A stretch of 64,000 nucleotides of DNA from an uncultured Collinsella sp. (GCA_958450865.1 CAUDNY010000003.1:1-64000); one strand, 5' to 3'. Numbered from the stretch's first letter, positions 33,594 to 43,660 are shown. The notes: a model not told the origin generated them from the sequence alone. Made by a program: numbers and translations.

Positions 33594-34481
33594 GTGGCTG
33601 ATGATTTGATTCGTTCCGAGCTGCTTTCTGCGGATTGGAATGAGGAATGGATGCGCTTGCAGGCTGGTCGGCGGCGGGCTGATGATTCTTTTGAATGGGA
33701 TAAGCGGGCTCGGCATTTTCGGCCGCTGGAGACTGCCCCTTATGCTCGGGACTTTATGAAGCTGTTGGCGTTAAAGCCTGGTGAATCGGTGCTGGATATG
33801 GGGTGTGGGGCTGGGTCTATTGCTATTCCGCTTGCTCAGGCTGGGCATCCTGTGATTGCGGCTGACTTCTCCCCTGCCATGTTGGGCACGCTTGATGCTG
33901 GCATTGAGTACTATGGGCTCGAGGATCGCATTACGCCGCTTGAGCTTGCTTGGGATGATGATTGGGATTTGGTTGGACCGGTCGCGAAAGCGGTGGATGT
34001 TGCCTTTGCCAGTCGGTCGGTTACGACGACCAATCTAAAAGATGCGCTTGCCAAGCTTGATCGAACGGCTCGTCGGCGTTGTGCTGTCACGATGGTCGCT
34101 AACTCCAGCCCGCGCTATGATCTGCACTTGATGAACGCTATCGGTGCCTCGGTTACCTGCAGTAATGGCTTTGTGTACGCCTTCAACATCCTCATTCAGA
34201 TGGGTGCCCTGCCGCAGGTTACATACTTTGAATCGCCGCGTCGCGATACCTTCGACAGCCTTGAAGCGGGCGTGGCGGACTTTTCCCGCATGCTTGAGCA
34301 TGGCAACGAGGATAAGATCGACCGTTTGCGCGACTACATCGCCCAACACATGATTGAGAATCCCCATGCCGGCGAGCCGGGCTCCAAGGGCGTGCCGCAG
34401 GGGCGCTATATGCTCGATCATGTCCGCAAGGTTCGTTGGGCGTTTATTGCATGGGATCCGGTCTCTGCGCCCAGCTCATAG
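33594..34481 (+). CDS. Class I SAM-dependent methyltransferase
   Basis: A 295-residue protein. The SAM-binding motif I VLDMGCGAGSIAIPLA lies near residues 65-80 and the acidic motif II in VIAADFSPAML. The N-terminal lead (RSELLSADWNEEWMRLQ, then a conserved FEWDKRARHF) resembles methyltransferases found in anaerobes beside metal or corrinoid genes. The start is GTG 33594 with GAGGGG upstream. The first half uses T- and GGG-ending codons (gct, ggg, cgg) unlike its neighbours, hinting at transfer. The substrate is unknown. Confidence 0.85.
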   Translation: MADDLIRSELLSADWNEEWMRLQAGRRRADDSFEWDKRARHFRPLETAPYARDFMKLLALKPGESVLDMGCGAGSIAIPLAQAGHPVIAADFSPAMLGTLDAGIEYYGLEDRITPLELAWDDDWDLVGPVAKAVDVAFASRSVTTTNLKDALAKLDRTARRRCAVTMVANSSPRYDLHLMNAIGASVTCSNGFVYAFNILIQMGALPQVTYFESPRRDTFDSLEAGVADFSRMLEHGNEDKIDRLRDYIAQHMIENPHAGEPGSKGVPQGRYMLDHVRKVRWAFIAWDPVSAPSS

Positions 34482-34639
34482 CCTGTTCGCAGCCCGCACC
34501 GCCCACTCACTCGGCATCCGCATTCTTTTTGAACTGGGCAAACACGCTCCACACCGCGCCGTTCCTGCGCTATCGTGGGACAGCTCACGTAGATTAAGGC
34601 CCCGTCGCGGGGCGCCCCTTACATAGAAAGCGAGAACCC

Positions 34640-34939
34640 ATGGCACTGACAGGAGCCCAGGTCAAGCAGCTTCGCAGCATGGCCCATCACCTCAACCCCG
34701 CCATCATCATCGGTAAGTCCGATGTCAACGAGGGCACCGTCGAGCAGACGGTCGCCTACCTGGAGAAGCACGAACTCGTTAAGTGCTCCGTGCTCGATGG
34801 CTCCAGTCTTTCCGCCCGCGAGGCCGCCGAAGAGCTCGCTGAGCGTTGCCACGCCGAGGTCGTCCAGGTCATCGGCCGCAAGTTCTCGCTGTATCGCGAG
34901 TCCTCGCGCAAGGACATCGAGAAGATCAAGCTCGTCTAA
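34640..34939 (+). CDS. yhbY: CRS1-YhbY family RNA-binding protein
   Basis: A 99-residue CRM-domain protein that binds pre-50S ribosomal RNA. It has the typical start LTGAQVKQLRSMAHHLNP, the IIGKSDVNEG loop and the C-terminal VIGRKFSLYR. The length is normal. It is a single gene with its own terminator shared with the convergent regulator. Confidence 0.92.
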   Translation: MALTGAQVKQLRSMAHHLNPAIIIGKSDVNEGTVEQTVAYLEKHELVKCSVLDGSSLSAREAAEELAERCHAEVVQVIGRKFSLYRESSRKDIEKIKLV

Positions 34940-34976
34940 GAGCCAATGATCCAGCGAGCCAACACATAGCAAGCTT

Positions 34977-35010
34977 ACGGGTGCCCAAGTACTTCGGGCG
35001 CCCGTTTTTT
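34977..35010 (+). terminator. Terminator between yhbY and the BTAD regulator
   Basis: ACGGGTGCCC (34977-34986) pairs with GGGCGCCCGT (34996-35005) and is followed by TTTTTT. It touches the stop of the convergent gene at 35009. Confidence 0.8.
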
Positions 35011-38008
35011 ATCGCTCGACCAGCACGCGATTGAGCCGCCCCTCCACCAAGCGCTCGTATAGACGCCGCGTCTCGGGCTCGGGCACGCCATTGACCTGCT
35101 CCCTCAGGTGGTGCATATGCCCGCTGTACAGCTCGACGATATCGCGCCGCCGCCCCGCCGCACTGTAGACGCGCATGGCGCAGCGCACCATATCCTCACG
35201 CGCCGTTTCCTGCCGAAGCCCCGACTCCGCCAGCCAAATCGCCGACTGCAGGTCGTTTTCTTCTAGGGCGGCATTTGCTCCCTTAATCATGCAATCGATG
35301 TACTTTGACTGCATAATGCGTCGCATACGCAAAAAGTAGGTGGGGTTACAGCCATTGGGAACATACAACGGTCCGGCATAAAGCTGCTCAATCTTAAGGC
35401 ACAGCTCAACTAAATGGGGCCCGCGCGCACCCGTGCGATTTCCCAAAACCTCGCGGCTTATCTGGTCAAACAGCCGTACATCGGTCTTGACGTAGTCGCC
35501 GTTGAGTCCGATGCATTCATTTTGGATGAGCACACACGACTTGCCATCCGGCGTCGGTCCCAAAGCCGACCGCAAGCGCGATATCGTCGAGTACAGGTTA
35601 TTGCGGGCGCTATTGAACTCGGCATGGGGCCACAGCTCCATGGCCAGCGTCTCACGATCGACGAGCGCATCCATGCCCAGTGCAAGCCGCTCGGCAAGTG
35701 TCGCCGCCTTCTTGCGGCGCCACATTTTGTCCGTGATGGGAAACCCGTCGCGCTCGGCGCGAAACGCACCAAACATGCGAATCTCGATATGGTCGATGGT
35801 ATCAACGGCTTCAACCTCGCCGGCCTGGAACAGGCGCTCGCCCTCCCCTTCCAAATCGTCGCGCAGCGAGTACCGCGACAGCTCGCGCACGGGAAGCTTC
35901 TTGCGAATCCTGGTCGCCGGCTCGCCCAGACAATGCATGGCAAGGCGCGCAAAGAGCCGATACGATGGCTCCAGAATCCCCGCACGATTCATGGACATCC
36001 AGGCCGCAAGATCGCTGTCTCGGCCCGCACAGGCCAAATGCAGCGCCACCATCCAGGCCTCCGCTCCACCAACCTGCGTCTGGCTTATATCGAGTAGCTC
36101 CGCTTCCTCGCGCACCGAAACCATCGAGGTGTTACGCAGATACGCCGCGCGCTCCAACAGCAATGCGTTATCGCGCATGTACGCAATCGACTCCTCGGCA
36201 AGTTTGAGCACTTGGACCGCACGGAACTTTGCATTAACCGGCCGTCCCTCTGCCAGCGACTGCCAGCCTTCTAGCAACAGGCCAAACAGCTGAATCTGGT
36301 TGTCGCGCATGCGCACGGCAAAACGATCGAGCTCGTTGAATGCCGCGTCGTCGGTTACCGGCAAGCCGGAAAGGAGCCGCCGTGCCGCCAACACCATGCG
36401 CACCCAGATAGCCATCGCCTTAAGCCCACGTACGTCGAGCGCCTCCCGCACCACCGTCATCTCGTCGTCGCGCTCGTCGGTTCCCGCAAACGACCCGTCA
36501 AAAAGCTCCACCAGCATGCTGTCGGCCCGTATAACAATCCCCGCGATGTCGAGCTCACAGTCGTAGGCCTTGCTCGTTTTGAGCTGCTGTAGAACGCCGC
36601 CGTCATCTCCCCGCTCGGTCAGGCAGCGCTTGACCTCGATATGCGCGGACAACATATCGAGTGCGGTATGGGATGTCTCGATTTCTGGCACGGTCAGGTT
36701 CGTAGGAAGCCCAAGCCCGTTGTCCCCATAGCAAACAGCCGTCAGTGTCTGGGCCACCCTCCATGAAACAGGGTCTATTTCGCAGGCCGCCCGTTCGCCC
36801 CCGCGCTCGATGACCGATGCCATATAGCGAGCGAGCTTTGTATTGGACACGCTGACCGCTGCCAGATATACGCCAAGCGCCTCGGCAGGCGTTGGCTCTG
36901 GAGCCGGATCCTCGGCATCGATCGTGCCCAGCGCTGCTCGGCAGATATCGGCCCCGTGCCCCGTCAGAGCCAGATCGACCCCATACTGCCCAGCAAGTTC
37001 AAGGACCGCATCACGGTCCAAAAAGGCGTCCGCCAGGCCCATCGCCGCATCGCATCGGCCCGCCTTAAGCAAAATCCGGGCCGCCCTCGGAACAAGTTCG
37101 GGGCGAACCTCGGCCACCAACTTACGCAAGCGCAAGCGTCCGTTATCCTCCGTGCCCAGACACGTAAAACTCCGCTCGGCGGGGTCCAAGCCAAAGATCG
37201 GGTAGTCGCGTACAAAGTAGGACTGGTCGACCATCGACAACCTCACCCCACAAGCCTCGAGTTCTGCGATATTGCCCTCGCCCATCAAAACCATGAGACA
37301 TGCCACGCAAAACAGCGCATTATTGTCGAGCGAAGCCAGATCGACAAGTGCCGAGCCATATACGTTGACAATCTCGTTTTCGAGCAGACCGGCTACGTCG
37401 CCTTGGCCATACAGACCCGTCTGCAATGCCGAGACGAGCTCGGGCACACCCTGCGTGAGCTGATAAAAGTCGAGCGATGTGCTGATCGAAAACGCCGATG
37501 CCCACGCCGAATACTCATAGGCATGCACCTTGAGCATCTGCGCATTGATCTTAACCGAATCGCCCAGCCCATGAATCAGCTGACGATTTGAAGGACGGCA
37601 GGAGATAAAGACCCCTACCCCCATGGCGCGCAGGCCGCGAATCCTGTCGATGAGGTCTTCGGTATCGCGCTGATCGAGGTTTGGCACATTATCAATCGCG
37701 ATAAGGGAGTGCGGTTTGTCTTTGAGTTCTTCGGTAACCACCTCGAGCTGCATAAACACCTCGCGCCCAATGGCGCGATCGGCCTCGATAATCCGCACGG
37801 GGCCTCGCGTCGGGTCGCATTTAACCTCATGGGTGTACTGCAGCAGCACCGAGGTCTTCCCAAACCCGTCGGGCGCATAAAGAACCACGATGCCGGCCTT
37901 TCGGCCCTTGGCGAGAAGCTCATTCATCAAGCGTTCGCGTCGCACCATATAGCCACCGCCCAGCGGCATCAGCTCGAGGTCGTCCATACTGCCCAAATCG
38001 TTTACCAT
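35009..38008 (-). CDS. Large ATPase-BTAD transcriptional regulator
   Basis: A 999-residue regulator. The N-terminal STAND/AAA-like ATPase has Walker A APDGFGKTSV near residue 45 and Walker B LIAIDNV near 103. A long helical-repeat middle follows (about 300-720). A winged helix like OmpR/SARP (IEIRMFGAFRAERDGFPI near 750, then a RNNLYSTISRLRSALG helix) and a BTAD-type C-terminus with helical repeats (QSAIWLAESGL) complete it. The architecture fits MalT/SARP-type regulators. The start ATG 38008 has GAGGAG. Target and ligand are unknown; no adjacent gene is an obvious target. Confidence 0.82.
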   Translation of the reverse strand: MVNDLGSMDDLELMPLGGGYMVRRERLMNELLAKGRKAGIVVLYAPDGFGKTSVLLQYTHEVKCDPTRGPVRIIEADRAIGREVFMQLEVVTEELKDKPHSLIAIDNVPNLDQRDTEDLIDRIRGLRAMGVGVFISCRPSNRQLIHGLGDSVKINAQMLKVHAYEYSAWASAFSISTSLDFYQLTQGVPELVSALQTGLYGQGDVAGLLENEIVNVYGSALVDLASLDNNALFCVACLMVLMGEGNIAELEACGVRLSMVDQSYFVRDYPIFGLDPAERSFTCLGTEDNGRLRLRKLVAEVRPELVPRAARILLKAGRCDAAMGLADAFLDRDAVLELAGQYGVDLALTGHGADICRAALGTIDAEDPAPEPTPAEALGVYLAAVSVSNTKLARYMASVIERGGERAACEIDPVSWRVAQTLTAVCYGDNGLGLPTNLTVPEIETSHTALDMLSAHIEVKRCLTERGDDGGVLQQLKTSKAYDCELDIAGIVIRADSMLVELFDGSFAGTDERDDEMTVVREALDVRGLKAMAIWVRMVLAARRLLSGLPVTDDAAFNELDRFAVRMRDNQIQLFGLLLEGWQSLAEGRPVNAKFRAVQVLKLAEESIAYMRDNALLLERAAYLRNTSMVSVREEAELLDISQTQVGGAEAWMVALHLACAGRDSDLAAWMSMNRAGILEPSYRLFARLAMHCLGEPATRIRKKLPVRELSRYSLRDDLEGEGERLFQAGEVEAVDTIDHIEIRMFGAFRAERDGFPITDKMWRRKKAATLAERLALGMDALVDRETLAMELWPHAEFNSARNNLYSTISRLRSALGPTPDGKSCVLIQNECIGLNGDYVKTDVRLFDQISREVLGNRTGARGPHLVELCLKIEQLYAGPLYVPNGCNPTYFLRMRRIMQSKYIDCMIKGANAALEENDLQSAIWLAESGLRQETAREDMVRCAMRVYSAAGRRRDIVELYSGHMHHLREQVNGVPEPETRRLYERLVEGRLNRVLVER

Positions 38009-38456
38009 GCCCGCTCCTCAACTCGACCGTATGGACACTGTAGCCGCAAGACCATACAAGCCGCGCTATGAATAGAGCGACCTTGTGTTTTAGGTTGTCT
38101 TTTGGTACGCAAGCGGCAAGTTTTTGTACAGCGAGGGCCGATTCTTATTAATCCCCCGACTAATCGGTCTTTAAGCAGGTAAATGAGCTTGTCAGCTTGT
38201 CCCATCTAAGCGGCAGTGTAACGCAAATGAACAAGGTTCAGCCATGTCATTCAACTCGCCTAGCACCCGCTACCGTCTACGACCTTTTAGTGGCATTTTT
38301 GCATAGAATCTGGTAAGGAATGAATCAAGCTGTTTGACATCCGGCATTCGCCAAGCTTGCGGCAAGATTTTGGTCAAGCGGGCGGAAAGGGATAACAAAA
38401 AGGCCCCCGCAAAGCGGAGGCCTTAGGCAAGGCTATGTCGAGGTGCAGGATTCGCG
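38009..38456. other. 448-bp intergenic region between regulator and nagB
   Basis: No gene is supported. It is AT-richer than its flanks and should contain the promoter of the BTAD regulator. The nagB terminator occupies its right end. Confidence 0.4.
38396..38425 (-). terminator. Terminator of nagB
   Basis: On the minus strand GGCCTCCGC, TTT and GCGGGGGCC form a stem followed by TTTTTG. Confidence 0.82.
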
Positions 38457-39185
38457 CTACTCGCAGAGCGAAAGGGCAGCCTCGTCGGCAACGACAACGC
38501 AGTTGGTGTGCAGCTGCAGGATCGAAGCCGGGCACGCGGGCGTAACCGGGCCATAGCACATGTCATGCACGGCCTGAGCCTTGGCCTCGCCGTTGGCGAC
38601 GACCAGGATCATGCGGGCATACATGATGGTCTGGGTGCCCATGGTGTAGGCCTGACGGGGAACGTCGTCGATGCTGTCGAACAGGCGGCTGTTGGCCTGA
38701 ATGGTGCTCTCGGTGAGGTCGACACAGTGCGTGCCCTTGGAGAAGTGGTCATCGGGCTCGTTGAAGCCGATGTGGCCGTTGTTGCCAATGCCGAGCAGCT
38801 GCAGATCCGGGTAACCGGCGGCGGCGACGATCTTGTCGTACTCGGAGCAGGCAGCGGCGGCGTCGGGGTTGGAACCGTCGGGCACATGCGTGTTGTTCAG
38901 GTCGATGTTGATGTGATCGAAGAAGTTCTCACGCATGAAATAGTGATAGCTCTGGGGATCGTCGTGCGAAAGGCCGCGATACTCGTCCAGGTTGTAGGTG
39001 CTGACCTCGGCAAAGTCGACGTCGCCCTTCTCGTACCAAGCAGCGAGCTGCTTGTAGGCACCGATCGGGGTGGAGCCGGTGGCAAGGCCCAGCACGCAGT
39101 CGGGCTTGAGAATAACCTGCGCCGAGATGATATTGGCTGCCTTGCGGCTCATATCCTCGTAGTCTTTAGCTTTAATGATCTTCAT
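38457..39185 (-). CDS. nagB: Glucosamine-6-phosphate deaminase
   Basis: A 242-residue enzyme converting glucosamine-6-P to fructose-6-P and ammonia. Motifs are GLATGSTPIGAYKQL near 35, YNLDEYRGL near 65 and GIGNNGHIGFNEP near 130. The start is ATG 39185 with AAAGGA before it; the longer frame lacks homology. No nagA is adjacent. It works opposite GlmM, encoded 0.8 kb away, in deciding amino-sugar flux. Confidence 0.95.
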   Translation of the reverse strand: MKIIKAKDYEDMSRKAANIISAQVILKPDCVLGLATGSTPIGAYKQLAAWYEKGDVDFAEVSTYNLDEYRGLSHDDPQSYHYFMRENFFDHINIDLNNTHVPDGSNPDAAAACSEYDKIVAAAGYPDLQLLGIGNNGHIGFNEPDDHFSKGTHCVDLTESTIQANSRLFDSIDDVPRQAYTMGTQTIMYARMILVVANGEAKAQAVHDMCYGPVTPACPASILQLHTNCVVVADEAALSLCE

Positions 39186-39383
39186 TACGCGTCCTTTCTC
39201 GTACAAGAGAGGCAAGGCTCCCCTTACAAGCACTTGCCCGCGGCCCGCGTCGGCCGCAACCAACGTGTGCGGCCACCAGGGCGAGGTCGCGTAATGTATG
39301 TGTCTCGTGTCTAGCCGCGTCGAGGCCCCTGCCCGTCCACGGTGACCCGAAGCCTTTTAGCTTCGGACAAATCCCATCTTGCC

Positions 39384-39417
39384 ACGGAGGGCGTCCTCTT
39401 TCAAGGGCGCCCTCCGT
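39384..39417 (-). terminator. Hairpin after the EIIA gene
   Basis: ACGGAGGGCG (39384-39393) pairs with CGCCCTCCGT (39408-39417). The T-run is poor, so it is a possible terminator of the gene ending at 39458. Confidence 0.5.
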
Positions 39418-39457
39418 AAACGTGTTTGAATTGTAGGCTAATGGCCACGTGCACTTG

Positions 39458-39955
39458 CTAGCGCTCGCGAGCAACGATGAGCTGGTCCATCTCTTCGACA
39501 TGCACGCCAACGGAGCCCTTGATGCTCGAGAACTCAACAGAGTTGCACACCAAGATGGGAACCGTCACATCGTAGCCCTCGGCAGCAATTGCCTCGCGAT
39601 CGAACTCAATGAGCACATCGCCCTTATGGACGATGTCACCCACTTGCGCATGTACGGTAAAGTGCTTGCCCTCAAGCTGAACAGTGTCCAAACCAACGTG
39701 GATGAGCACGTCCAAGCCATCGACCGTGTTAAGCGCAACAGCGTGTCCCGTAGGAAAAATGGCCTCGACCTTGGCATCAGCCGGTGCAATCACACGCGTT
39801 CCGGTAGGCCGAATCGCCACGCCCTGGCCCAAAAGGCCGGTGGCAAATGTCTGGTCGTTTACCTCGGAAAGCGGAATGACGTCGCCCGAGATGGGAGCAT
39901 CCAGCGTAAGGACTCGACCACGCATACCAAAAGACCTTAGGACTTTAGTGAACAT
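39458..39955 (-). CDS. Stand-alone PTS EIIA (glucose/Crr type)
   Basis: A 165-residue phosphocarrier. GDVIPLSEVNDQTFATGLLG and the active-site segment VLIHVGLDTVQLEG (phospho-His) match Crr-like EIIA. Start ATG 39955 has GAGGGGG. No permease is adjacent, so it can serve EIIBC proteins that lack EIIA, such as the one at 21130, and may act as a catabolite-control signal. It lies 72 bp from the glmM stop. Confidence 0.92.
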   Translation of the reverse strand: MFTKVLRSFGMRGRVLTLDAPISGDVIPLSEVNDQTFATGLLGQGVAIRPTGTRVIAPADAKVEAIFPTGHAVALNTVDGLDVLIHVGLDTVQLEGKHFTVHAQVGDIVHKGDVLIEFDREAIAAEGYDVTVPILVCNSVEFSSIKGSVGVHVEEMDQLIVARER

Positions 39956-40026
39956 GCTCCCCCTCGGACATACCAATCGACCAAAATAGCCTTAACAGTT
40001 TACCACTTGGCACTCGTTTTTGACCA

Positions 40027-41364
40027 TTAGGGAAGTTCGCGCTTGACAACCTCGACGATGTCGTCGACAACGCGCTGGGTCAGCTCGTGCGTCTCGGCCT
40101 CGGCCATAACGCGGACCAGCGGCTCGGTACCGCTCGGACGCACCAGAATGCGGCCACGGCCGTCAAGCTCCTTCTCGGCAGCAGCGACGGCATCCCAGAT
40201 GGGCTGGCAATCATCCAGACCAGCCTTGTTGTCGGAATGCACGTTGACGAGTACCTGCGGGTACTTCTTCATGATGCCGGCAAGATCGGTGAGGGTACGA
40301 CCGGTGCGCTTGAGCACGGCCAGCAGCTGCAGAGCCGTCACCAGGCCGTCACCGGTGGTGTTGTGCTCCAGGAAGATGATGTGGCCGGACTGTTCGCCGC
40401 CGATGACGGCACCGTCCGCGAGCATACGCTCAAGAACATAACGGTCGCCCACAGCGGTCTGAACCATCTCGAAGCCCTGCTCCTTCATAGCGATGGAGAA
40501 GCCCAGGTTGCACATGACGGTCGAGACGATCTCGGAGTTGGCGAGCTTGCCGCGGGCGGCGAGGTCAGAACCGCAGATAGCCAGGATGTAGTCACCGTCG
40601 ATCTCATTGCCCTCACTGTCCACGAACAGTACGCGGTCGGCGTCGCCGTCGTGGGCCAGGCCGATGTCAGCATGGGTGCGCAGCACGAGCTCGCGCAGGG
40701 GCTCAAGGTGAGTGGAGCCGCACTCGACATTGATGTCGGTGCCGCAGTAATCGGTGTTGATGGCATGGACCGTGGCACCCAGGCGCTGCAGCGCGGCGGG
40801 CGTAGTCTGGCAGGAAGCACCGTGACCGCAGTCGACGGCAACGACCAGGCCATCGAGCCTCAGGCCATCAAGCGTATCGATGGCGTGGTCGACGTATGCC
40901 TTGCGAGCGTCCTTCATCTTGATGATGTGACCCACACCGGCGCCGGTCGGCAGCGTGTCGGCAGCCATGGCCTCCTCGGACATGACCCAGGCGCTGATCT
41001 CTTCCTCGACCGCATCGGGAAGCTTCATGCCCTTGCGGCTAAAGAACTTGATGCCGTTGAACTCCGGCGGATTATGCGAAGCGGAGATGACGATGCCGCC
41101 GTCAAGCTCGTTTTGGACGGTGAGCAGCGCCACGGCAGGCGTGGGGATAACGCCGCAGCAATGCGGACGGCCGCCCTCTGCCATAATGCCAGCGGTCAGA
41201 GCACTCTCGAGCATGGTACCCGAAAGACGCGTGTCGCGGCCGATGCAGATGTCCGGGCCAAGGAACTTGGTCGCCGCGCGGCCCAGGCGAAACGCGAGGT
41301 CGCACGAGAGGTCGGCATTGGCGACGCCACGGACGCCGTCGGTACCGAAGATGTTCTGGGGCAT
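40027..41364 (-). CDS. glmM: Phosphoglucosamine mutase
   Basis: A 445-residue enzyme converting glucosamine-6-P to glucosamine-1-P for UDP-GlcNAc. The start FGTDGVRGVAN, the phosphoserine loop ISASHNPPEFNGIKFF near residue 95, the metal loop DGDADR near 235 and the C-terminal RPSGTEPLVRVM are all present. ATG 41364 has AAGGAG. It follows rpsI after a strong terminator. Confidence 0.96.
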   Translation of the reverse strand: MPQNIFGTDGVRGVANADLSCDLAFRLGRAATKFLGPDICIGRDTRLSGTMLESALTAGIMAEGGRPHCCGVIPTPAVALLTVQNELDGGIVISASHNPPEFNGIKFFSRKGMKLPDAVEEEISAWVMSEEAMAADTLPTGAGVGHIIKMKDARKAYVDHAIDTLDGLRLDGLVVAVDCGHGASCQTTPAALQRLGATVHAINTDYCGTDINVECGSTHLEPLRELVLRTHADIGLAHDGDADRVLFVDSEGNEIDGDYILAICGSDLAARGKLANSEIVSTVMCNLGFSIAMKEQGFEMVQTAVGDRYVLERMLADGAVIGGEQSGHIIFLEHNTTGDGLVTALQLLAVLKRTGRTLTDLAGIMKKYPQVLVNVHSDNKAGLDDCQPIWDAVAAAEKELDGRGRILVRPSGTEPLVRVMAEAETHELTQRVVDDIVEVVKRELP

Positions 41365-41412
41365 AGGATCGCTCCTTCCCTAGCAGGCGATATACAACCG
41401 CCCACCCTAGTC

Positions 41413-41457
41413 GAAAAAGAAAAGCGGGACCCGCCGAGGAATCGGCAGGCCCCGCTT
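41413..41457 (-). terminator. Terminator of the rplM-rpsI operon
   Basis: AAGCGGGACCCGCCGA (41422-41437) pairs with TCGGCAGGCCCCGCTT (41442-41457) with two mismatches. The minus-strand stem runs into TTCTTTTTC. Confidence 0.85.
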
Positions 41458-41487
41458 GTACATTGTATCTCGAAAGGAGATAAAACC

Positions 41488-41883
<396 letters not shown>

Positions 41884-41885
41884 CT

Positions 41886-42329
41886 TTAAGCCTCCAGCTC
41901 AATCTTCGTGGGGTTCTGGGCAGCATGCGGATGCTCGGCACCAGCGTAGACCTTAAGCTTGGTCATCTGAGCACGGCCGAGGGTGGTCTTGGGCAGCATA
42001 CCGCGAACGGCGCGCTCGATGACCTTCTCCGGGTGCTTCTCCATAGCCTGGCGGAAGCTCTCAGCCTTGAGGCCGCCGTTGTAGCCGCTGTGGCGATAAT
42101 AGGTCTTCGTGTCGGCCTTGTTACCGGTAAGCTGGACCTTATCGGCGTTGATGACGACAACGAAGTCGCCGCAGTCGCTGTTGGGCGTGAACTGGGGCTT
42201 GTTCTTACCGCGCAGGATCATTGCGATCTGGGTGGCAAGACGGCCCAGGACAGCACCATCGGCGTCGACGAGAACCCAGTTGCGCTGGACCTCGCCCTGC
42301 TTGGCGTAGTGAGTCGATTTCGAAATCAC
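41886..42329 (-). CDS. rplM: 50S ribosomal protein L13
   Basis: A 147-residue L13. Motifs are NWVLVDADGAVLGRLATQIA, GDFVVVINADKVQLTG and the RAVRGMLPKTTLGR loop. The start is GTG 42329, five bases after AGGAG. It is the first gene of the L13-S9 operon. Confidence 0.96.
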   Translation of the reverse strand: MISKSTHYAKQGEVQRNWVLVDADGAVLGRLATQIAMILRGKNKPQFTPNSDCGDFVVVINADKVQLTGNKADTKTYYRHSGYNGGLKAESFRQAMEKHPEKVIERAVRGMLPKTTLGRAQMTKLKVYAGAEHPHAAQNPTKIELEA

Positions 42330-42486
42330 TTAGACTCCTCCATGTACAGTACGTGTTGTTACAGAGATTCACGGGGCTCTGCAAGTAACCCGTCCATATT
42401 ACCCCGCTCGCCGTACGAGTCAACAGGTATTTTGGCTCCGACCAGAGTTTCTGCACATGTCATCCACGAGCCGTGACGTTGCAGCG

Positions 42487-43365
42487 CTAGCGCTCAACAA
42501 ACTCCTGGATCTCCGCGAGCAAACGCTTTGCCTCCTGACGGCCCTGGATATACAGGTCCAAAAGCTTTGCCGGATCGTGCTCGACATGGCCGACCTCGAC
42601 CGGCTTTTGCGGAGCAATGACCAGCGCGCGGCCCTCGCGCTCATACTTCCACAGGTGCATGCGCTGGAGGTTATAGCGGTCGTGGCGCGTCTCGATAGCC
42701 TCGAGCAGGTAGGGGTAGTCGGCATAGCGGGCGCGCGCGGCAGGCATAAACTCGTAGGGCTTTTTCTCGTACGAGCGGTCCTGCGTGACAATGACAACCG
42801 CGCGCTCGAAGCCGGCCTCCTCCAGCACATGCTCGATAGGAACCGAATCGGCTACGCCGCCGTCGACGTATTTGTGCCCGTCGATCTCGACCGGCGGCGT
42901 CACCAGCGGCAGCGACGTCGAGGCGCGCACGGCGTCGAGGTCGAGCACGGCGCTTTTGACCGGCAGGTAGGCAGCGGTTCCAAACAGCATGTCCGTCGCG
43001 ACGGCGTACATCTCGATAGGGCTGGCGTCGAACGTCTCGTTATCAAAAGGATCCAGGCGGTCCTGGACGTCGTTGAAGATAAAGTCGTAACCCACGATGG
43101 AACCCGTGGACGCAAACGACGCGGCGCCCATGTAGCGGCTGTCGTTGCAGAAGGTCAAATTGACTCGGTTGGTGCGACCGATCTGGTGCGACTTGTAGTT
43201 GACGCCATTGAGCGCACCGGCCGAGACGCCGTACACCGCCGGAATCTCGACACCGGCCTCCATGAGAACGTCGAGCACGCCGGCGGTAAACTGCCCACGA
43301 AAACTGCCACCCTCCAAGACGAGCGCGACCTTGCCGGCGTTCTTTGCCTTATCTTCTGCAGTCAT
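42487..43365 (-). CDS. Patatin-like phospholipase
   Basis: A 292-residue hydrolase. The oxyanion glycine motif LEGGSFRGQFTAGVL is at about residue 17, the nucleophile GVSAGAL (GxSxG) near 46 and the dyad DGG in KYVDGGVADSVP near 170. No signal peptide is seen, so it probably acts on membrane lipids from the cytoplasm. It lies alone between rplM and the tmRNA region. Confidence 0.9.
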   Translation of the reverse strand: MTAEDKAKNAGKVALVLEGGSFRGQFTAGVLDVLMEAGVEIPAVYGVSAGALNGVNYKSHQIGRTNRVNLTFCNDSRYMGAASFASTGSIVGYDFIFNDVQDRLDPFDNETFDASPIEMYAVATDMLFGTAAYLPVKSAVLDLDAVRASTSLPLVTPPVEIDGHKYVDGGVADSVPIEHVLEEAGFERAVVIVTQDRSYEKKPYEFMPAARARYADYPYLLEAIETRHDRYNLQRMHLWKYEREGRALVIAPQKPVEVGHVEHDPAKLLDLYIQGRQEAKRLLAEIQEFVER

Positions 43366-43438
43366 ATTGACCTCCTGCGATTGCGTTTTGGCTTTCTTCT
43401 ACCCAGTTTTGGGATGGAGGGCGCATGGGTTTTGGAGC

Positions 43439-43652
43439 AGAGTTCGATTCTCCGCGGTACGGGGCTTGCATTGAAGCGGGGCATGGCAAGCGGAAATACC
43501 ATCGGCAGCACATCCGTTTTGGGTTGAGGCTTTGCGCGGAGAATCCGCGTATTTGCTTCGCAAATCCGCACCGGCTTCGGCCGCCTGCCGGCGTCCTCGC
43601 CCGCTCGCTACAAACGCTTCGCGCCCTGCATAGAGTTCGATTCTCCGCGGTA
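43439..43652. repeat. Direct 21-bp repeats matching the tmRNA 3' end
   Basis: AGAGTTCGATTCTCCGCGG followed by TA occurs at 43439-43459 and 43632-43652, 193 bp apart. Seventeen of these bases equal the 3' T-arm of the tmRNA gene, which lies just right on the other strand. The 172 bp between contain no gene. The pattern is that of leftover attachment sites of elements that used ssrA. The rest of the gap 43366-43706 is the tmRNA terminator. Confidence 0.7.
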
Positions 43653-43660
43653 TCTGTAAG

